Both the position numbers and the translations under genes were made by a program. Shown piece after piece: positions 17,364 to 26,835 of a stretch of 64,000 nucleotides of DNA (its first letter is position 1; the number at the start of each line of letters is the position of its first letter). Below the pieces are notes generated by a model. The model did no database searches, was not told the DNA's origin, and saw only the letters and a program-made list of their open reading frames with translations. The DNA comes from an uncultured Psychroserpens sp. (GTDB lineage: Bacteria > Bacteroidota > Bacteroidia > Flavobacteriales > Flavobacteriaceae): positions 79,820 through 143,819 of the forward strand of contig CANLEE010000013.1 in assembly GCA_947489585.1 (NCBI GenBank), in the 5' to 3' direction.

Positions 17364-19280
17364 ATGAATCTTCAGGATACACTATCATACAATGTAAAAC
17401 AGGCTGTAAAATCTGTTTTTGATGCAGACTTAGAATCGGTAGAATTTCAAGCCACTCGTAAAGAGTTTGCGGGAGATATTACTGTTGTTGTATTTCCGAT
17501 GTTGAGGGTTGTGAAAGGAAACCCTGTACAAATTGGACAGCAGATAGGTGACTATTTAGTTGAGCATGTAGATCAAGTTAAGGCATTTAATGTCGTTAAA
17601 GGCTTTTTAAACATTGAAATAAGCGATACTTATTATACTAATTTCTTCAATGCAATTAAAAACCTAGATAATTACGGGTTTATAGCGCCTAAGTCAGAAG
17701 ATAAAGCTATTATGGTTGAGTATTCTTCACCAAATACCAACAAACCACTGCACTTAGGTCATATAAGAAATAACTTATTAGGTTATAGTGTTGCTGAAAT
17801 TATTAAGGCCTCAGGTAAGAAGGTCTATAAGACACAAATTATCAATGATAGAGGCATTCATATTTGCAAAAGTATGTTGGCATGGAAGCTGTTTGGTAAC
17901 GGTGAAACTCCAGAATCTACAGGTTTAAAAGGTGATAAACTTGTTGGGAATTATTATGTGAAGTTTGAAAAAGTTTTTCAAGAAGAATATTCAGAATGGC
18001 TTAAAACTAATGATGCTGTTAAACTTTGTGAAGATTTTTCTAAAAATGAAGCAACTCAAAAGATGCTCAAAGAAAAGTATGAAGAGAAATATTTAAATCA
18101 AGAAGATTTATCTAGTGAAATCTTTAGTGAATATAGAAAAGCCTTTAAAAATAAATATTTTTCCAATATTAGTTCTATAGGTAAAGAAGCTCAAGATATG
18201 CTTCAAAAATGGGAAGCAGGTGATGCTGAAGTTGTTGATTTATGGAACACCATGAACGGTTGGGTATATAATGGATTTGATACGACCTATAAAAATTTAG
18301 GTGTTGATTTTGATACGCTATATTATGAAAGTCAAACCTATTTATTAGGAAAAGAATTTGTTACTGAAGGTTTAAAAACTGGCGTGTTTTTCAAAAAAGA
18401 TGATGGTTCGGTTTGGTGTGATCTAACTGATGAAGGCCTTGATGAAAAAATTGTGTTGCGTAGTGATGGTACTGCTGTGTATATGACACAAGATATTGGA
18501 ACTGCAATACAACGTGTTAAAGACTTTCCAGATGTAGGTGGTATGGTGTATACCGTTGGTAATGAACAAGAATATCATTTTCAAGTGCTTTTCTTAATCA
18601 TTAAAAAATTAGGTTTTGATTGGGCTGAAAATTTATACCATTTAAGTTATGGTATGGTCGATTTACCTTCAGGAAAAATGAAGAGCAGAGAAGGTACTGT
18701 AGTGGATGCCGACGATTTAATTGTAGAGATGGCAAAAACTGCTGAAGAGATTTCTGAAGAGTTAGGAAAGCTTGATGGCTATTCTTCCGAAGAAAAACAA
18801 GAACTCTATAAAACCATAGGTTTAGGAGCTTTAAAATACTACATCTTAAAAGTAGATCCAAGAAAACGTATTTTATTTGACCCTAAAGAATCTATTGATT
18901 TTCAAGGAAATACGGGGCCGTTTATTCAGTATACCTATGCAAGAATTCAATCGGTTTTAAGAAAGGCTGGTTCAGAAGATAGTTCAGAAGATAGTTCAGG
19001 TTTGGAGTTGCATCTTAAAGAGAAGGAATTACTCAAGCAATTAGAAGGATTCCCTGAAGTTATCCAAAATGCAGCAGAACATCATAGTCCAGCACTTATT
19101 GCGAATTATACCTATGATTTGGTAAAGGCTTACAATTCGTTTTTCCAAAATTTACCAATCGTTATAGGGAATGATAACGATGCATCAAAATCATTTAGAA
19201 TTGGTTTATCACAAACTGTAGCTAATGTGATTAAAAATGCATTTAGATTATTAGGTATCGCTGTGCCTGAACGGATGTAA
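17364..19280 (+). CDS. argS: Arginyl-tRNA synthetase
   Basis: 638 residues. The class I signature is HLGHIRNN (HIGH-equivalent, about residues 131-138) after SSPNTNKP; the KMSKS loop is replaced by GKMKSREG, normal for ArgRS of this type. An N-terminal Add1 domain and a C-terminal anticodon-binding domain ending in LLGIAVPERM are present. It charges tRNA-Arg. One oddity is a 12-bp tandem duplication (18971-18994) giving SEDSSEDSS in a surface linker before the anticodon-binding domain. It is convergent with the DinB-like gene with no spacer. Confidence 0.97.
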   Translation: MNLQDTLSYNVKQAVKSVFDADLESVEFQATRKEFAGDITVVVFPMLRVVKGNPVQIGQQIGDYLVEHVDQVKAFNVVKGFLNIEISDTYYTNFFNAIKNLDNYGFIAPKSEDKAIMVEYSSPNTNKPLHLGHIRNNLLGYSVAEIIKASGKKVYKTQIINDRGIHICKSMLAWKLFGNGETPESTGLKGDKLVGNYYVKFEKVFQEEYSEWLKTNDAVKLCEDFSKNEATQKMLKEKYEEKYLNQEDLSSEIFSEYRKAFKNKYFSNISSIGKEAQDMLQKWEAGDAEVVDLWNTMNGWVYNGFDTTYKNLGVDFDTLYYESQTYLLGKEFVTEGLKTGVFFKKDDGSVWCDLTDEGLDEKIVLRSDGTAVYMTQDIGTAIQRVKDFPDVGGMVYTVGNEQEYHFQVLFLIIKKLGFDWAENLYHLSYGMVDLPSGKMKSREGTVVDADDLIVEMAKTAEEISEELGKLDGYSSEEKQELYKTIGLGALKYYILKVDPRKRILFDPKESIDFQGNTGPFIQYTYARIQSVLRKAGSEDSSEDSSGLELHLKEKELLKQLEGFPEVIQNAAEHHSPALIANYTYDLVKAYNSFFQNLPIVIGNDNDASKSFRIGLSQTVANVIKNAFRLLGIAVPERM

Positions 19281-19829
19281 TTATTCAAAATGACCTTTAT
19301 GTGTAATAGCTTGCTTTACGTGAGCTAGATGATGATTACTATGCCATGCATATGTGCCTATAGTTTCATCTAATCTAAAGCGTTTGCCATGCTCAGGGTG
19401 TACAAATACTTTTGATAGTTCTTCTTCGGAAATGTGACGTAATAACTTACCCAGTTTTGCATGAAGTCCTTTTAGTAAAAAAAGAGTGTCTTTGAGATTG
19501 TCATCAATACCATCAACAAGTGTTGCCCAGCGATCTTCGTAATAAGGTCTAATCGTTGGAGCATCTTCGGTTAGCGCCAGTTTAAAACGAATCATGCTAT
19601 TCATATGACTATCTGAACAATGGTGAACCACCTGCTTAATAGTCCAACCGTTTGGCCGATATTGCCAGTTTAATTCTTCAATAGTTAGATGTTTGGTTGC
19701 GTTTTCTATAGCCTTCGGAAACTGTTCAATGTCTTGAATCCAAGTCGTTATCATTTCCGAGGTTATAACATCAGGTTTTTTAAATTCTCCAATTGGAAAT
19801 TTTAGCTTGTAAAGTTCTTCTGTATTCAT
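19281..19829 (-). CDS. DinB/YfiT-family putative metal-dependent hydrolase
   Basis: 182 residues. The four-helix DinB fold shows its metal-binding His residues: one in QVVHHCSDSHMNS (residues about 66-78) and two in YAWHSNHHLAHV near the C-terminus. The N-terminal YKLKFPIGEF and the YRPNGWTIKQ helix start match YfiT. Relatives include bacillithiol S-transferase BstA; Bacteroidota also use bacillithiol-like thiols, so a thiol-transfer role is possible but unproven. It is on the same strand as the FecA-type receptor, 12 nt downstream of... its start lies just before base 19841 where that gene ends on the minus strand. Confidence 0.82.
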   Translation of the reverse strand: MNTEELYKLKFPIGEFKKPDVITSEMITTWIQDIEQFPKAIENATKHLTIEELNWQYRPNGWTIKQVVHHCSDSHMNSMIRFKLALTEDAPTIRPYYEDRWATLVDGIDDNLKDTLFLLKGLHAKLGKLLRHISEEELSKVFVHPEHGKRFRLDETIGTYAWHSNHHLAHVKQAITHKGHFE

Positions 19830-19840
19830 AGTTGTATATT

Positions 19841-22159
19841 TTAAAATCGTACCCTAAAACTTATATTTGGTGTAATACCAAGCGACACATTTTCTATGGT
19901 TATAATATCACCATTACTATTCTCAGCATAATAGGTGTTAATAACATTTTGCCTATCTAAAAGATTCCAAATTGAAGCTCCAATAGAAGCGTCCATCTTA
20001 TTTGTGAGTTTTAATTGGTAAGTTGCCGAAATATCGGTTCTAAAGTAATTATCTAACCGTTCATTATTTGGCGTGGTGTATTCAATTTGATTATTGGTGT
20101 TGTCTTGCGTTTGAAGTGGTAAGGTTTGTGGTTTCCCAGAATGCCAATTGACACCTAAAGCAAGTTTTAAATCATTAATAGCGTAAGTGCCAGCAAAAGT
20201 TGCAGTATGTTTCACATCTATATTATTAGGAAATGAATTGCCTTCATTAAGATTGTCAAATGTATAATCGTTTTGACTAAACGAATAACTCAACCAAGTA
20301 CTAAATGAATCAAATTGCTTATTAATTAAAAAATCAACGCCTTTCACTTGATATTTACCAATATCATTAACAAATTGAAATTGGTTTTGAAACCCTTGAC
20401 TTCTTGCTGTAATGCCTTCAACATTCTTAATGAATGCTTCGGCACTTATAAGTAATTTGTTTTTATTATAATGAATACCAATTGCACCTTGTGCGCTTTT
20501 AATTACTGGAATATCTTCATCATTTGATAAAATCCAACGCCGTTTTTCAATCCCTAAAAAATCATTTTGTAAATCTATGATTTGAGATGTCGTTTGACTT
20601 TTTAATTCGGCTAAAAATTCGAGTCTAAAATCATTATTTAATTTATGACTTACAGAGAGGCGAGGTTCAGTAAAGAATTCAGAAAATTTTTCGATATAAT
20701 TAGTTCTTAAACCAATTCGAGCGTAAGTATTTTTGTTTGCTGAAGTAAATTCGGCTTCGCCATAAATGGAGTGTGTTCTTAAGACTTCTTTTATAAAGCT
20801 CACAAAATTAGGGTTGTCTAAATCTTCGGCATTACTAATAATGACTTCACTAAATTGATAGCCACCATGTAGTTTTAAATGATTATCAATATGATTAGTT
20901 GCATTAATTTTTACACTTATATCATTAACCTTATTGTCTTGATTAAGGCGTTGATTGTTGACGATGTCAAAATTTGTGGCTTTTAAGTCGTAATTGGTAT
21001 AATACACTTGAGCAGTAGTTGTGAGTTTACTACTCCAATATTTTAAATATTCAAAACCTGCGGCAAGATTGTTTTGTTCTAAGCTATTTCTTAAAGGGTT
21101 ACTCGTATTATCACTAGATTGTTGGTCATAAGTTAAACTATTGTTGATGGTCAAAAAGTTAAATCGAAATTGGTCTTGCTCGGTGATATCATATAGAAAT
21201 TTAGTAGAAATATCATAAAAATAGAAACGTTCATTGTTTGATGTGATTTCCGAATTTCCTTGTTGTGTGTTAGAAAAGTCTGTATCCTGAAATACGCGTT
21301 GCAAATATTGGTCGTATGTTGGTGTGAAAATGAAATCGGTTACCGAACGTCTAGCAGAGACTTGTATTTCGGCTTTTTCATCTAATGGTAATTTTGCAAA
21401 ACCATCCGCATGGATGAGGTTAAAGCCTGCACCAGCTTTAAAATCTTGATCGAGGCTGTTAGATTGTTGCATGTCAATAACACTAGACACACCGTCACCA
21501 AACTTTACACTGGTTCCATTTTTTGAAACATTAACATCTTTGGTTAAATTTGGATTGAATGCAGATACTAATCCGAAGAAATGTCCAGATTGATACATTT
21601 TAATACCATCCCATAAAATTAAGTTTTGATCATGAGTTCCGCCTCTAACATTAATATTTGATACACGTTCGTCTACACTAATAATTCCTGGTAATGCTTG
21701 TATACTCTGTAAAATGTCTGGTTCAATAAGTCCTGGCAGTATGCCGAAATCTTCAGTTTTAATATTGACCTTACCATCACTTTTCTTAGAAATACCTTTA
21801 GTAAGGAAATTGGTAATGACAACTTCTTCAAGTTTTTGTGTAATAAAACTGCTGAAAGGATTTATTCGTTTTGAGATCACTATCCTTGCATTGTCCAACA
21901 TAATAAAATCTAGATTTGTTTCAGATTTTAAAAAGTTAAGTGCTTCTTCTAGTGTTAAATCTTCATGAGGAGCGAATGCTGATTTACCTTCAATAGTTTG
22001 ATCTAAATAAGTAAAATTAATGTTGAATTTAGCTTCTAATTGTGTAAGAATTTTTGCAAGCGGAAGTTTGTTTTTTGAATTGGTTTGTGCACAAATGCTA
22101 CTGATATTCAAAAAAAATAAGATTATAAAAAGATAGTAGTGTACACCTTTTTTATTCAC
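19841..22159 (-). CDS. TonB-dependent receptor with STN domain (FecA-type)
   Basis: 772 residues. Signal peptide 1-24 (ending ICAQ); an STN (secretin/TonB short N-terminal) domain at about 33-97; plug domain about 125-230 with NINVRGG and LILWDGIKMY; then a 22-strand-type beta barrel ending in ISFRVRF. The aromatic C-terminus is the outer-membrane sorting signal. The STN domain identifies a receptor that signals substrate occupancy to the anti-sigma factor FecR, encoded directly upstream and overlapping by 8 nt. No SusD or degradative enzyme is adjacent, so a siderophore, cofactor or small metabolite is more likely than a polysaccharide. The substrate cannot be read. Confidence 0.92.
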   Translation of the reverse strand: MNKKGVHYYLFIILFFLNISSICAQTNSKNKLPLAKILTQLEAKFNINFTYLDQTIEGKSAFAPHEDLTLEEALNFLKSETNLDFIMLDNARIVISKRINPFSSFITQKLEEVVITNFLTKGISKKSDGKVNIKTEDFGILPGLIEPDILQSIQALPGIISVDERVSNINVRGGTHDQNLILWDGIKMYQSGHFFGLVSAFNPNLTKDVNVSKNGTSVKFGDGVSSVIDMQQSNSLDQDFKAGAGFNLIHADGFAKLPLDEKAEIQVSARRSVTDFIFTPTYDQYLQRVFQDTDFSNTQQGNSEITSNNERFYFYDISTKFLYDITEQDQFRFNFLTINNSLTYDQQSSDNTSNPLRNSLEQNNLAAGFEYLKYWSSKLTTTAQVYYTNYDLKATNFDIVNNQRLNQDNKVNDISVKINATNHIDNHLKLHGGYQFSEVIISNAEDLDNPNFVSFIKEVLRTHSIYGEAEFTSANKNTYARIGLRTNYIEKFSEFFTEPRLSVSHKLNNDFRLEFLAELKSQTTSQIIDLQNDFLGIEKRRWILSNDEDIPVIKSAQGAIGIHYNKNKLLISAEAFIKNVEGITARSQGFQNQFQFVNDIGKYQVKGVDFLINKQFDSFSTWLSYSFSQNDYTFDNLNEGNSFPNNIDVKHTATFAGTYAINDLKLALGVNWHSGKPQTLPLQTQDNTNNQIEYTTPNNERLDNYFRTDISATYQLKLTNKMDASIGASIWNLLDRQNVINTYYAENSNGDIITIENVSLGITPNISFRVRF

Positions 22160-23048
22160 GTTTTAGCTTAATGATATTATCCGTTTTACTATACTTTAAT
22201 TGTAACGGTAAAGTAATGGATTTTAAGGCAATTTCAATATCATTATGCGTAAAACTTCCTGTAAAGTTTTGAGAATCGTCTAGGTTATTAAATTCTACAG
22301 ACACATTATATTGTCTTTCAAATTCGGCGATAACCTCTTTATAAGGAATACTTTTAAACGTACTGTTGTGGTTGAGCCATGATGGACTAGATAGATTTTC
22401 TTTTTCTGTAGCAATATATTTCCCATCAATAATTAAAAAGGTATCTCCAGCTAGGAGTGTGTTTTGTTTTATATTTGTTTCAACACTAACTTTTCCTTCA
22501 TAGCAAGTGACTTCGAAGTAATCAAGACGTTGTTTAACGTTAAATTGAGTACCAAGAACAGTGACTGTACCTAATTCGGTTTCTACGTCAAATTTTTGTC
22601 CTTTAGCAACTTTGAAGTAGGCTTCACCTTGAAGATAAAGACTTCGATTATTATTCCAATCAGACTCATTAAAAGTAATTGTAGACATCGCATTCAGTTT
22701 TACTTCAGATGCATCAGGTAATACAATAGTTTTTTGTTGAGAAACCAAAGTATTAGCTGTAGTGTCTAACGTAGTTGTATAGAAATAAATACCAAAACAA
22801 ATCACTAATACTGCAGCTATCTTAGATAGTATAGGTAATAGTTTATTCGTTTTTTTATGTGTTGAGTTTATAGAATCCCAAACTTCTTTTAAAGCATGAT
22901 CTGTAGGTACAGTATCTGCTTTAAACCCTTTTAGATGTGTATCTAAAGTTATGAGTTCATCATAATCTTCAAGCTGCTTGAATGCTTCAAGTTCTTGCGG
23001 ATTTAGATTATAATCTAACCATTTTTGTATGAGGTCTTCTCGGTTCAT
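22152..23048 (-). CDS. FecR-family anti-sigma factor
   Basis: 298 residues. The cytoplasmic N-terminus (1-68) should bind the sigma factor; one membrane helix lies at about 70-88; the FecR periplasmic domain follows with KTIVLPDASEVKLNAMSTITF and LQGEAYFKVAKGQKFDVET; the C-terminal about 70 residues (TFKSIPYKEVIAEFERQYNVSVEF) form the DUF4974/STN-like domain that contacts the receptor. It holds the ECF sigma factor until the receptor reports ligand. It follows fecI by 48 nt and overlaps the receptor gene by 8 nt. Confidence 0.92.
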   Translation of the reverse strand: MNREDLIQKWLDYNLNPQELEAFKQLEDYDELITLDTHLKGFKADTVPTDHALKEVWDSINSTHKKTNKLLPILSKIAAVLVICFGIYFYTTTLDTTANTLVSQQKTIVLPDASEVKLNAMSTITFNESDWNNNRSLYLQGEAYFKVAKGQKFDVETELGTVTVLGTQFNVKQRLDYFEVTCYEGKVSVETNIKQNTLLAGDTFLIIDGKYIATEKENLSSPSWLNHNSTFKSIPYKEVIAEFERQYNVSVEFNNLDDSQNFTGSFTHNDIEIALKSITLPLQLKYSKTDNIIKLKRE

Positions 23049-23096
23049 AATATTCGGTTCATGTATATAACAGTTGGTGAATAAAAATTCCTACCC

Positions 23097-23612
23097 TTAT
23101 AATTCATCGATATCTTCTCTTAATTTTTTTAAAGCACCATAAATACGTTTTTCAACTGCTTTTGTTGAAATATCTAGTAGTGCTGCTATTTCTTTGAAAC
23201 GTTTTCCTTCAACTCTATTCATTAAAAAAGCAACGCGTTGCGCCTCGGTTAATTTAGCAATAGCATTTTCTAACTTTGCTTTGTACTCTTTTTCTTGAAG
23301 TAAGAACTCAGGATTGATATTTGTACTGTGTTTCGGTTTGGTTTTTTGGTGTCGTAAAACCACTTTTTGGTGTGCAAATTCATTTAGCATTAAATTATTT
23401 GCCGTAGTAAATAAAAAGCTCTTGGCTTTATCTTCTGGAACTTTAGCACAGTTCTCCCACAATTTCACAAATGCTTCTTGCATTTTGTCTTGCGGATTTA
23501 ACTTGCTTCCAAACTTGTAGTAAAGGAAATCATGCAAATCTTTGGAGTATTTCCTAAAGATGGATGAGAACAAACGTTCTTCGCAAATATTTTCCTTAAG
23601 CGGTTTTGACAT
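23097..23612 (-). CDS. ECF RNA polymerase sigma factor, FecI type
   Basis: 171 residues. Sigma region 2 is FRKYSKDLHDFLYYKFGSK with DKMQEAFVKLWENC; region 4 is LTEAQRVAFLMNRVEGKRFKEIAALLDISTKAVEKRI with the recognition helix at the end. The gene heads the fecI-fecR-receptor unit, so it most likely drives transcription of its own operon on receptor signalling. No TAnnTTTG box is visible upstream of it, in keeping with control by itself or another ECF factor. Confidence 0.93.
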   Translation of the reverse strand: MSKPLKENICEERLFSSIFRKYSKDLHDFLYYKFGSKLNPQDKMQEAFVKLWENCAKVPEDKAKSFLFTTANNLMLNEFAHQKVVLRHQKTKPKHSTNINPEFLLQEKEYKAKLENAIAKLTEAQRVAFLMNRVEGKRFKEIAALLDISTKAVEKRIYGALKKLREDIDEL

Positions 23613-23737
23613 TTTTTTTTGGTTGCGGCTAAGTTATGAAAATTATGTGGTAGGAATTTTTAGATATTAACTGTTCTATTAAAAATATAAGTAATTGTTA
23701 AGTAAACTTAACCGTTAGTTTTAGTTTTTAGTTGGTT

Positions 23738-23771
23738 AAAAAGGATTGTTGGTCATAGCAATCCTTTTTTT
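23738..23771 (+). terminator. Orphan terminator-like hairpin between fecI and ffh
   Basis: An 11-bp stem (AAAAAGGATTG at 23738-23748 with CAATCCTTTTT at 23759-23769), a 10-nt loop and a run of seven T. It has terminator form for the plus strand, but no plus-strand gene precedes it: fecI is divergent, and the ffh promoter lies downstream. See findings. Confidence 0.65.
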
Positions 23772-23818
23772 GTGCCTTAATTTATGCTTTGGAACTTCAT
23801 AAATAGATCACAAATCAT

Positions 23819-23826
23819 TAAATTTG
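23819..23826 (+). promoter_or_regulatory. Putative -7 element of ffh
   Basis: TAAATTTG, ending 23 nt before the ffh ATG; downstream of the orphan hairpin. Confidence 0.5.
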
Positions 23827-23849
23827 CGTCTTTAAAATTCTAGAAGAAT

Positions 23850-25178
23850 ATGTTTAATAATTTAAGTGAAAAGTTAGATAAAGCATTACACGTCTTAAAA
23901 GGGCATGGTAGTATTACCGAAGTTAATGTCGCCGAAACTTTAAAAGAAGTTCGTAGAGCCTTATTGGATGCTGATGTTAACTTTAAAATTGCTAAAGAGT
24001 TTACGAATAGAGTCAAGGAAAAAGCTTTAGGTCAAGATGTATTGACAAGTTTGCAGCCAGGACAACTTATGGTAAAGCTTGTAAAAGATGAGTTAACAGA
24101 GCTTATGGGTGGAGATGCTGAAGGTATTAATCTTTCTGGAAGCCCAAGTGTAATTTTAATGTCTGGTTTACAAGGTTCTGGTAAAACAACCTTTTCAGGT
24201 AAATTAGCAAATTATTTAAAAAATAAAAAAACAAAGAAGCCATTATTAGTTGCCTGTGATGTGTATCGTCCTGCCGCGATTGATCAATTGCATGTTGTAG
24301 GAGATCAAATTAATGTTGAGGTTTTTAGTGATAAAGGAAATAATGATCCTGTAGCTATAGCACAAGCTGGTATTGCACATGCAAAAGCTAACGGCTTTAA
24401 TGTTGTGATTATTGATACCGCTGGTCGTTTAGCTGTAGACGAAGCAATGATGGATGAAATTTCTAACATTCATAATGCTATTCAACCACAAGAAACGTTA
24501 TTCGTAGTTGATTCAATGACAGGGCAAGATGCTGTAAATACAGCAAAAGCCTTCAATGATATCTTAAATTTTGATGGTGTTATCTTAACCAAATTAGATG
24601 GTGATACTCGAGGTGGTGCTGCGATATCAATTAAATCTGTTGTAAATAAACCTATTAAATTTATTGGTACTGGTGAAAAGATGGAAGCGATTGATGTCTT
24701 CTATCCATCACGTATGGCAGATCGTATTTTAGGAATGGGAGATGTGGTGTCCTTAGTTGAAAGAGCACAAGAACAGTATGATGAAGAGGAAGCTAGGAAA
24801 ATACAGAAGAAAATAGCCAAAAACCAATTTGGGTTTGATGATTTCTTAAAACAAATTCAGCAAATCAAGAAAATGGGTAATATGAAAGATTTGATCGGAA
24901 TGATTCCTGGTGCAGGAAAAATGATGAAAGATGTCGATATCGATGATGATGCTTTTAAAGGAATAGAAGCGATTATTCACTCAATGACACCAGATGAACG
25001 ATCTAACCCTTCACTTATAAATTCAAGTAGAAAGAAACGAATTGGAAAAGGATCTGGAACCTCAGTCCAAGAAGTAAATCAACTTCTAAAGCAATTCAAT
25101 CAAATGAGCAAAATGATGAAAATGATGCAAGGAGGAAAAGGAAAAGCTATGATGCAAGCAATGAAAGGCATGAAGTAA
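23850..25178 (+). CDS. ffh: Signal recognition particle protein Ffh (SRP54)
   Basis: 442 residues. N domain, then the GTPase G domain with GLQGSGKTT (P-loop), DVYRPAA, DTAGRL and TKLDGDTRGG, then the methionine-rich M domain (NQMSKMMKMMQGG...MMQAMKGMK) that binds 4.5S RNA and signal sequences. It targets nascent inner-membrane proteins to the translocon through FtsY. The stop codon sits inside the loop of a terminator hairpin. The 4.5S RNA gene is not in the window. Confidence 0.98.
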   Translation: MFNNLSEKLDKALHVLKGHGSITEVNVAETLKEVRRALLDADVNFKIAKEFTNRVKEKALGQDVLTSLQPGQLMVKLVKDELTELMGGDAEGINLSGSPSVILMSGLQGSGKTTFSGKLANYLKNKKTKKPLLVACDVYRPAAIDQLHVVGDQINVEVFSDKGNNDPVAIAQAGIAHAKANGFNVVIIDTAGRLAVDEAMMDEISNIHNAIQPQETLFVVDSMTGQDAVNTAKAFNDILNFDGVILTKLDGDTRGGAAISIKSVVNKPIKFIGTGEKMEAIDVFYPSRMADRILGMGDVVSLVERAQEQYDEEEARKIQKKIAKNQFGFDDFLKQIQQIKKMGNMKDLIGMIPGAGKMMKDVDIDDDAFKGIEAIIHSMTPDERSNPSLINSSRKKRIGKGSGTSVQEVNQLLKQFNQMSKMMKMMQGGKGKAMMQAMKGMK

Positions 25179-25195
25179 TAACTCATGCTTTTTTT
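25168..25195 (+). terminator. Terminator whose loop contains the ffh stop codon
   Basis: Stem GCATGA (25168-25173) with TCATGC (25183-25188), 9-nt loop that includes the TAA stop (25176-25178), then seven T. The short stem is modest in strength, but the T-run is directly adjacent. Confidence 0.55.
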
Positions 25196-25229
25196 ATATA
25201 CCTAAAAACATAACACAACACTATCAAAA

Positions 25230-26105
25230 ATGACAATTCTAGACGGAAAAAAAGTAAGTAACGATATCAAGGACGAAATCAAGCAGCAAGTTGATAAGAT
25301 GAAAGCTAAAAATGAGAAAGTACCTCATTTGGCAGCAGTTATCGTTGGAAATGATGGTGCAAGTTTAACCTATGTTGGAAGTAAGGTTCGTGCTTGTGAA
25401 CGTGTTGGGTTTGAATCTACAATGGTGCGGATGTCTAACACCACCAGCGAAATTGAATTGTTAGATAAAATTGATGAATTAAATCAAAATGATGATATCG
25501 ATGGGTTCATCATTCAGTTACCATTGCCACCACAAATTAATACTCAAAAAGTTTTGATGGCTGTTGATCCAAGTAAGGATGTTGATGGTTTTCACCCTGA
25601 GAATTTCGGAAAAATGGCACTAGATATGAGTACGTTTATTCCTGCTACGCCTTTCGGGATTTTAGAATTACTAGATCGTTATGGTGTTGAAACTAAAGGA
25701 AAACATACGGTTGTCATAGGTAGAAGTCATATTGTTGGCCGACCAATGAGTATCTTAATGGGACGTAAAGGATTTCCTGGTAACTCAACAGTGACCTTAA
25801 CACATAGTCACACAAAAAATATTACACAAATTACATCTCAAGCCGATATTATTATTTCTGCACTAGGTGTTCCTAACTTCTTAAAAGCCGAAATGGTAAA
25901 AGATGATGTTATTATTGTAGATGTTGGAATTACTAGAGTTCCAGATGAAACATCTCCTAAGGGTTACCGAATAACTGGAGACGTCGATTTTGAAAATGTA
26001 AGCAAGAAAGCTAGTTATATCACTCCAGTTCCTGGCGGTGTTGGTCCGATGACTATCGCGATGTTACTTAAAAATACCTTGCTGGCTAGGGAACAGCGCA
26101 TGTAA
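25230..26105 (+). CDS. folD: Bifunctional methylenetetrahydrofolate dehydrogenase/cyclohydrolase
   Basis: 291 residues. The substrate site has YVGSKVRACERVGF with the catalytic Lys, QLPLPPQ and DVDGF; the NADP fold has GRSHIVGRPMS; the closing signature is PVPGGVGPMT. It interconverts 5,10-methylene-THF and 10-formyl-THF, feeding one-carbon units to purine and formyl-Met synthesis. It lies 51 nt after ffh. Confidence 0.97.
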   Translation: MTILDGKKVSNDIKDEIKQQVDKMKAKNEKVPHLAAVIVGNDGASLTYVGSKVRACERVGFESTMVRMSNTTSEIELLDKIDELNQNDDIDGFIIQLPLPPQINTQKVLMAVDPSKDVDGFHPENFGKMALDMSTFIPATPFGILELLDRYGVETKGKHTVVIGRSHIVGRPMSILMGRKGFPGNSTVTLTHSHTKNITQITSQADIIISALGVPNFLKAEMVKDDVIIVDVGITRVPDETSPKGYRITGDVDFENVSKKASYITPVPGGVGPMTIAMLLKNTLLAREQRM

Positions 26106-26130
26106 TTGTTGCATTTAACTATATTGCAGT

Positions 26131-26835
26131 ATGATTACAGTGATTACTGCGTTAGATCGTGTTCTTATTTTGAGTTGGCAACATCTATTACCTATAGGTT
26201 TTGCTGTAATTTTTGCTGTAGCTTTGATTAGGTATGCACGTGCTTTGTCTTCGGAAAAGCAACAGCGTTTAATTCATCATTTCGCTATTTTTATTTCGAT
26301 TTCGGTTATTGCATTTCATGTTTATAGCATAATGTACTATGAGTATAACTTCAGAACTGATTTGCCTCTGTATTTATGTAGCCTTCTTGGTATATTGATA
26401 CCTGTTTATACCTATTGTAAAAAATACTGGATGTTTGAAATATTAGTATTTTGGATCATTGCAGGAACATTACAAGGCGTCATCACTCCAGATATCGCTG
26501 AAGGTTTTCCTAGTCTTGATTATTTTAGATATTGGATTGTACATCTCGGATTGCTCATTGTTATCTTCTATAGTATTTTTGTTTTTAGACTAAGACCTAA
26601 GCTTAAAAGTGTGTTTAAATCTTTTCTGGCTTTGCAAGTCTATGTCTTACTTATGATTGGCGTTAACTATCTTTTAAATGCGAATTATTTTTACTTAAAT
26701 AAAAAACCAGAATCAGCTTCAGTTTTGGATTATTTTGGAGAGTGGCCTTATTATATTGTCGTTTGCCAATTGATAATTATTCCGTTATTTCTCATTATTT
26801 ATGTCCCGTTTCATTTCCGAAGAACAACTACTTAG
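26131..26835 (+). CDS. TIGR02206-type integral membrane protein (YwaF-like)
   Basis: 234 residues, seven predicted membrane helices. The features of the family are the LPLYLCSLLGILIP segment after a charged Y-E-Y-N-F loop, and WPYYIVVCQLIIIPLFL near the C-terminus. Function is unknown. It is 25 nt downstream of folD and may be cotranscribed. Its last 8 bases overlap the end of the convergent VOC gene. Confidence 0.8.
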   Translation: MITVITALDRVLILSWQHLLPIGFAVIFAVALIRYARALSSEKQQRLIHHFAIFISISVIAFHVYSIMYYEYNFRTDLPLYLCSLLGILIPVYTYCKKYWMFEILVFWIIAGTLQGVITPDIAEGFPSLDYFRYWIVHLGLLIVIFYSIFVFRLRPKLKSVFKSFLALQVYVLLMIGVNYLLNANYFYLNKKPESASVLDYFGEWPYYIVVCQLIIIPLFLIIYVPFHFRRTTT

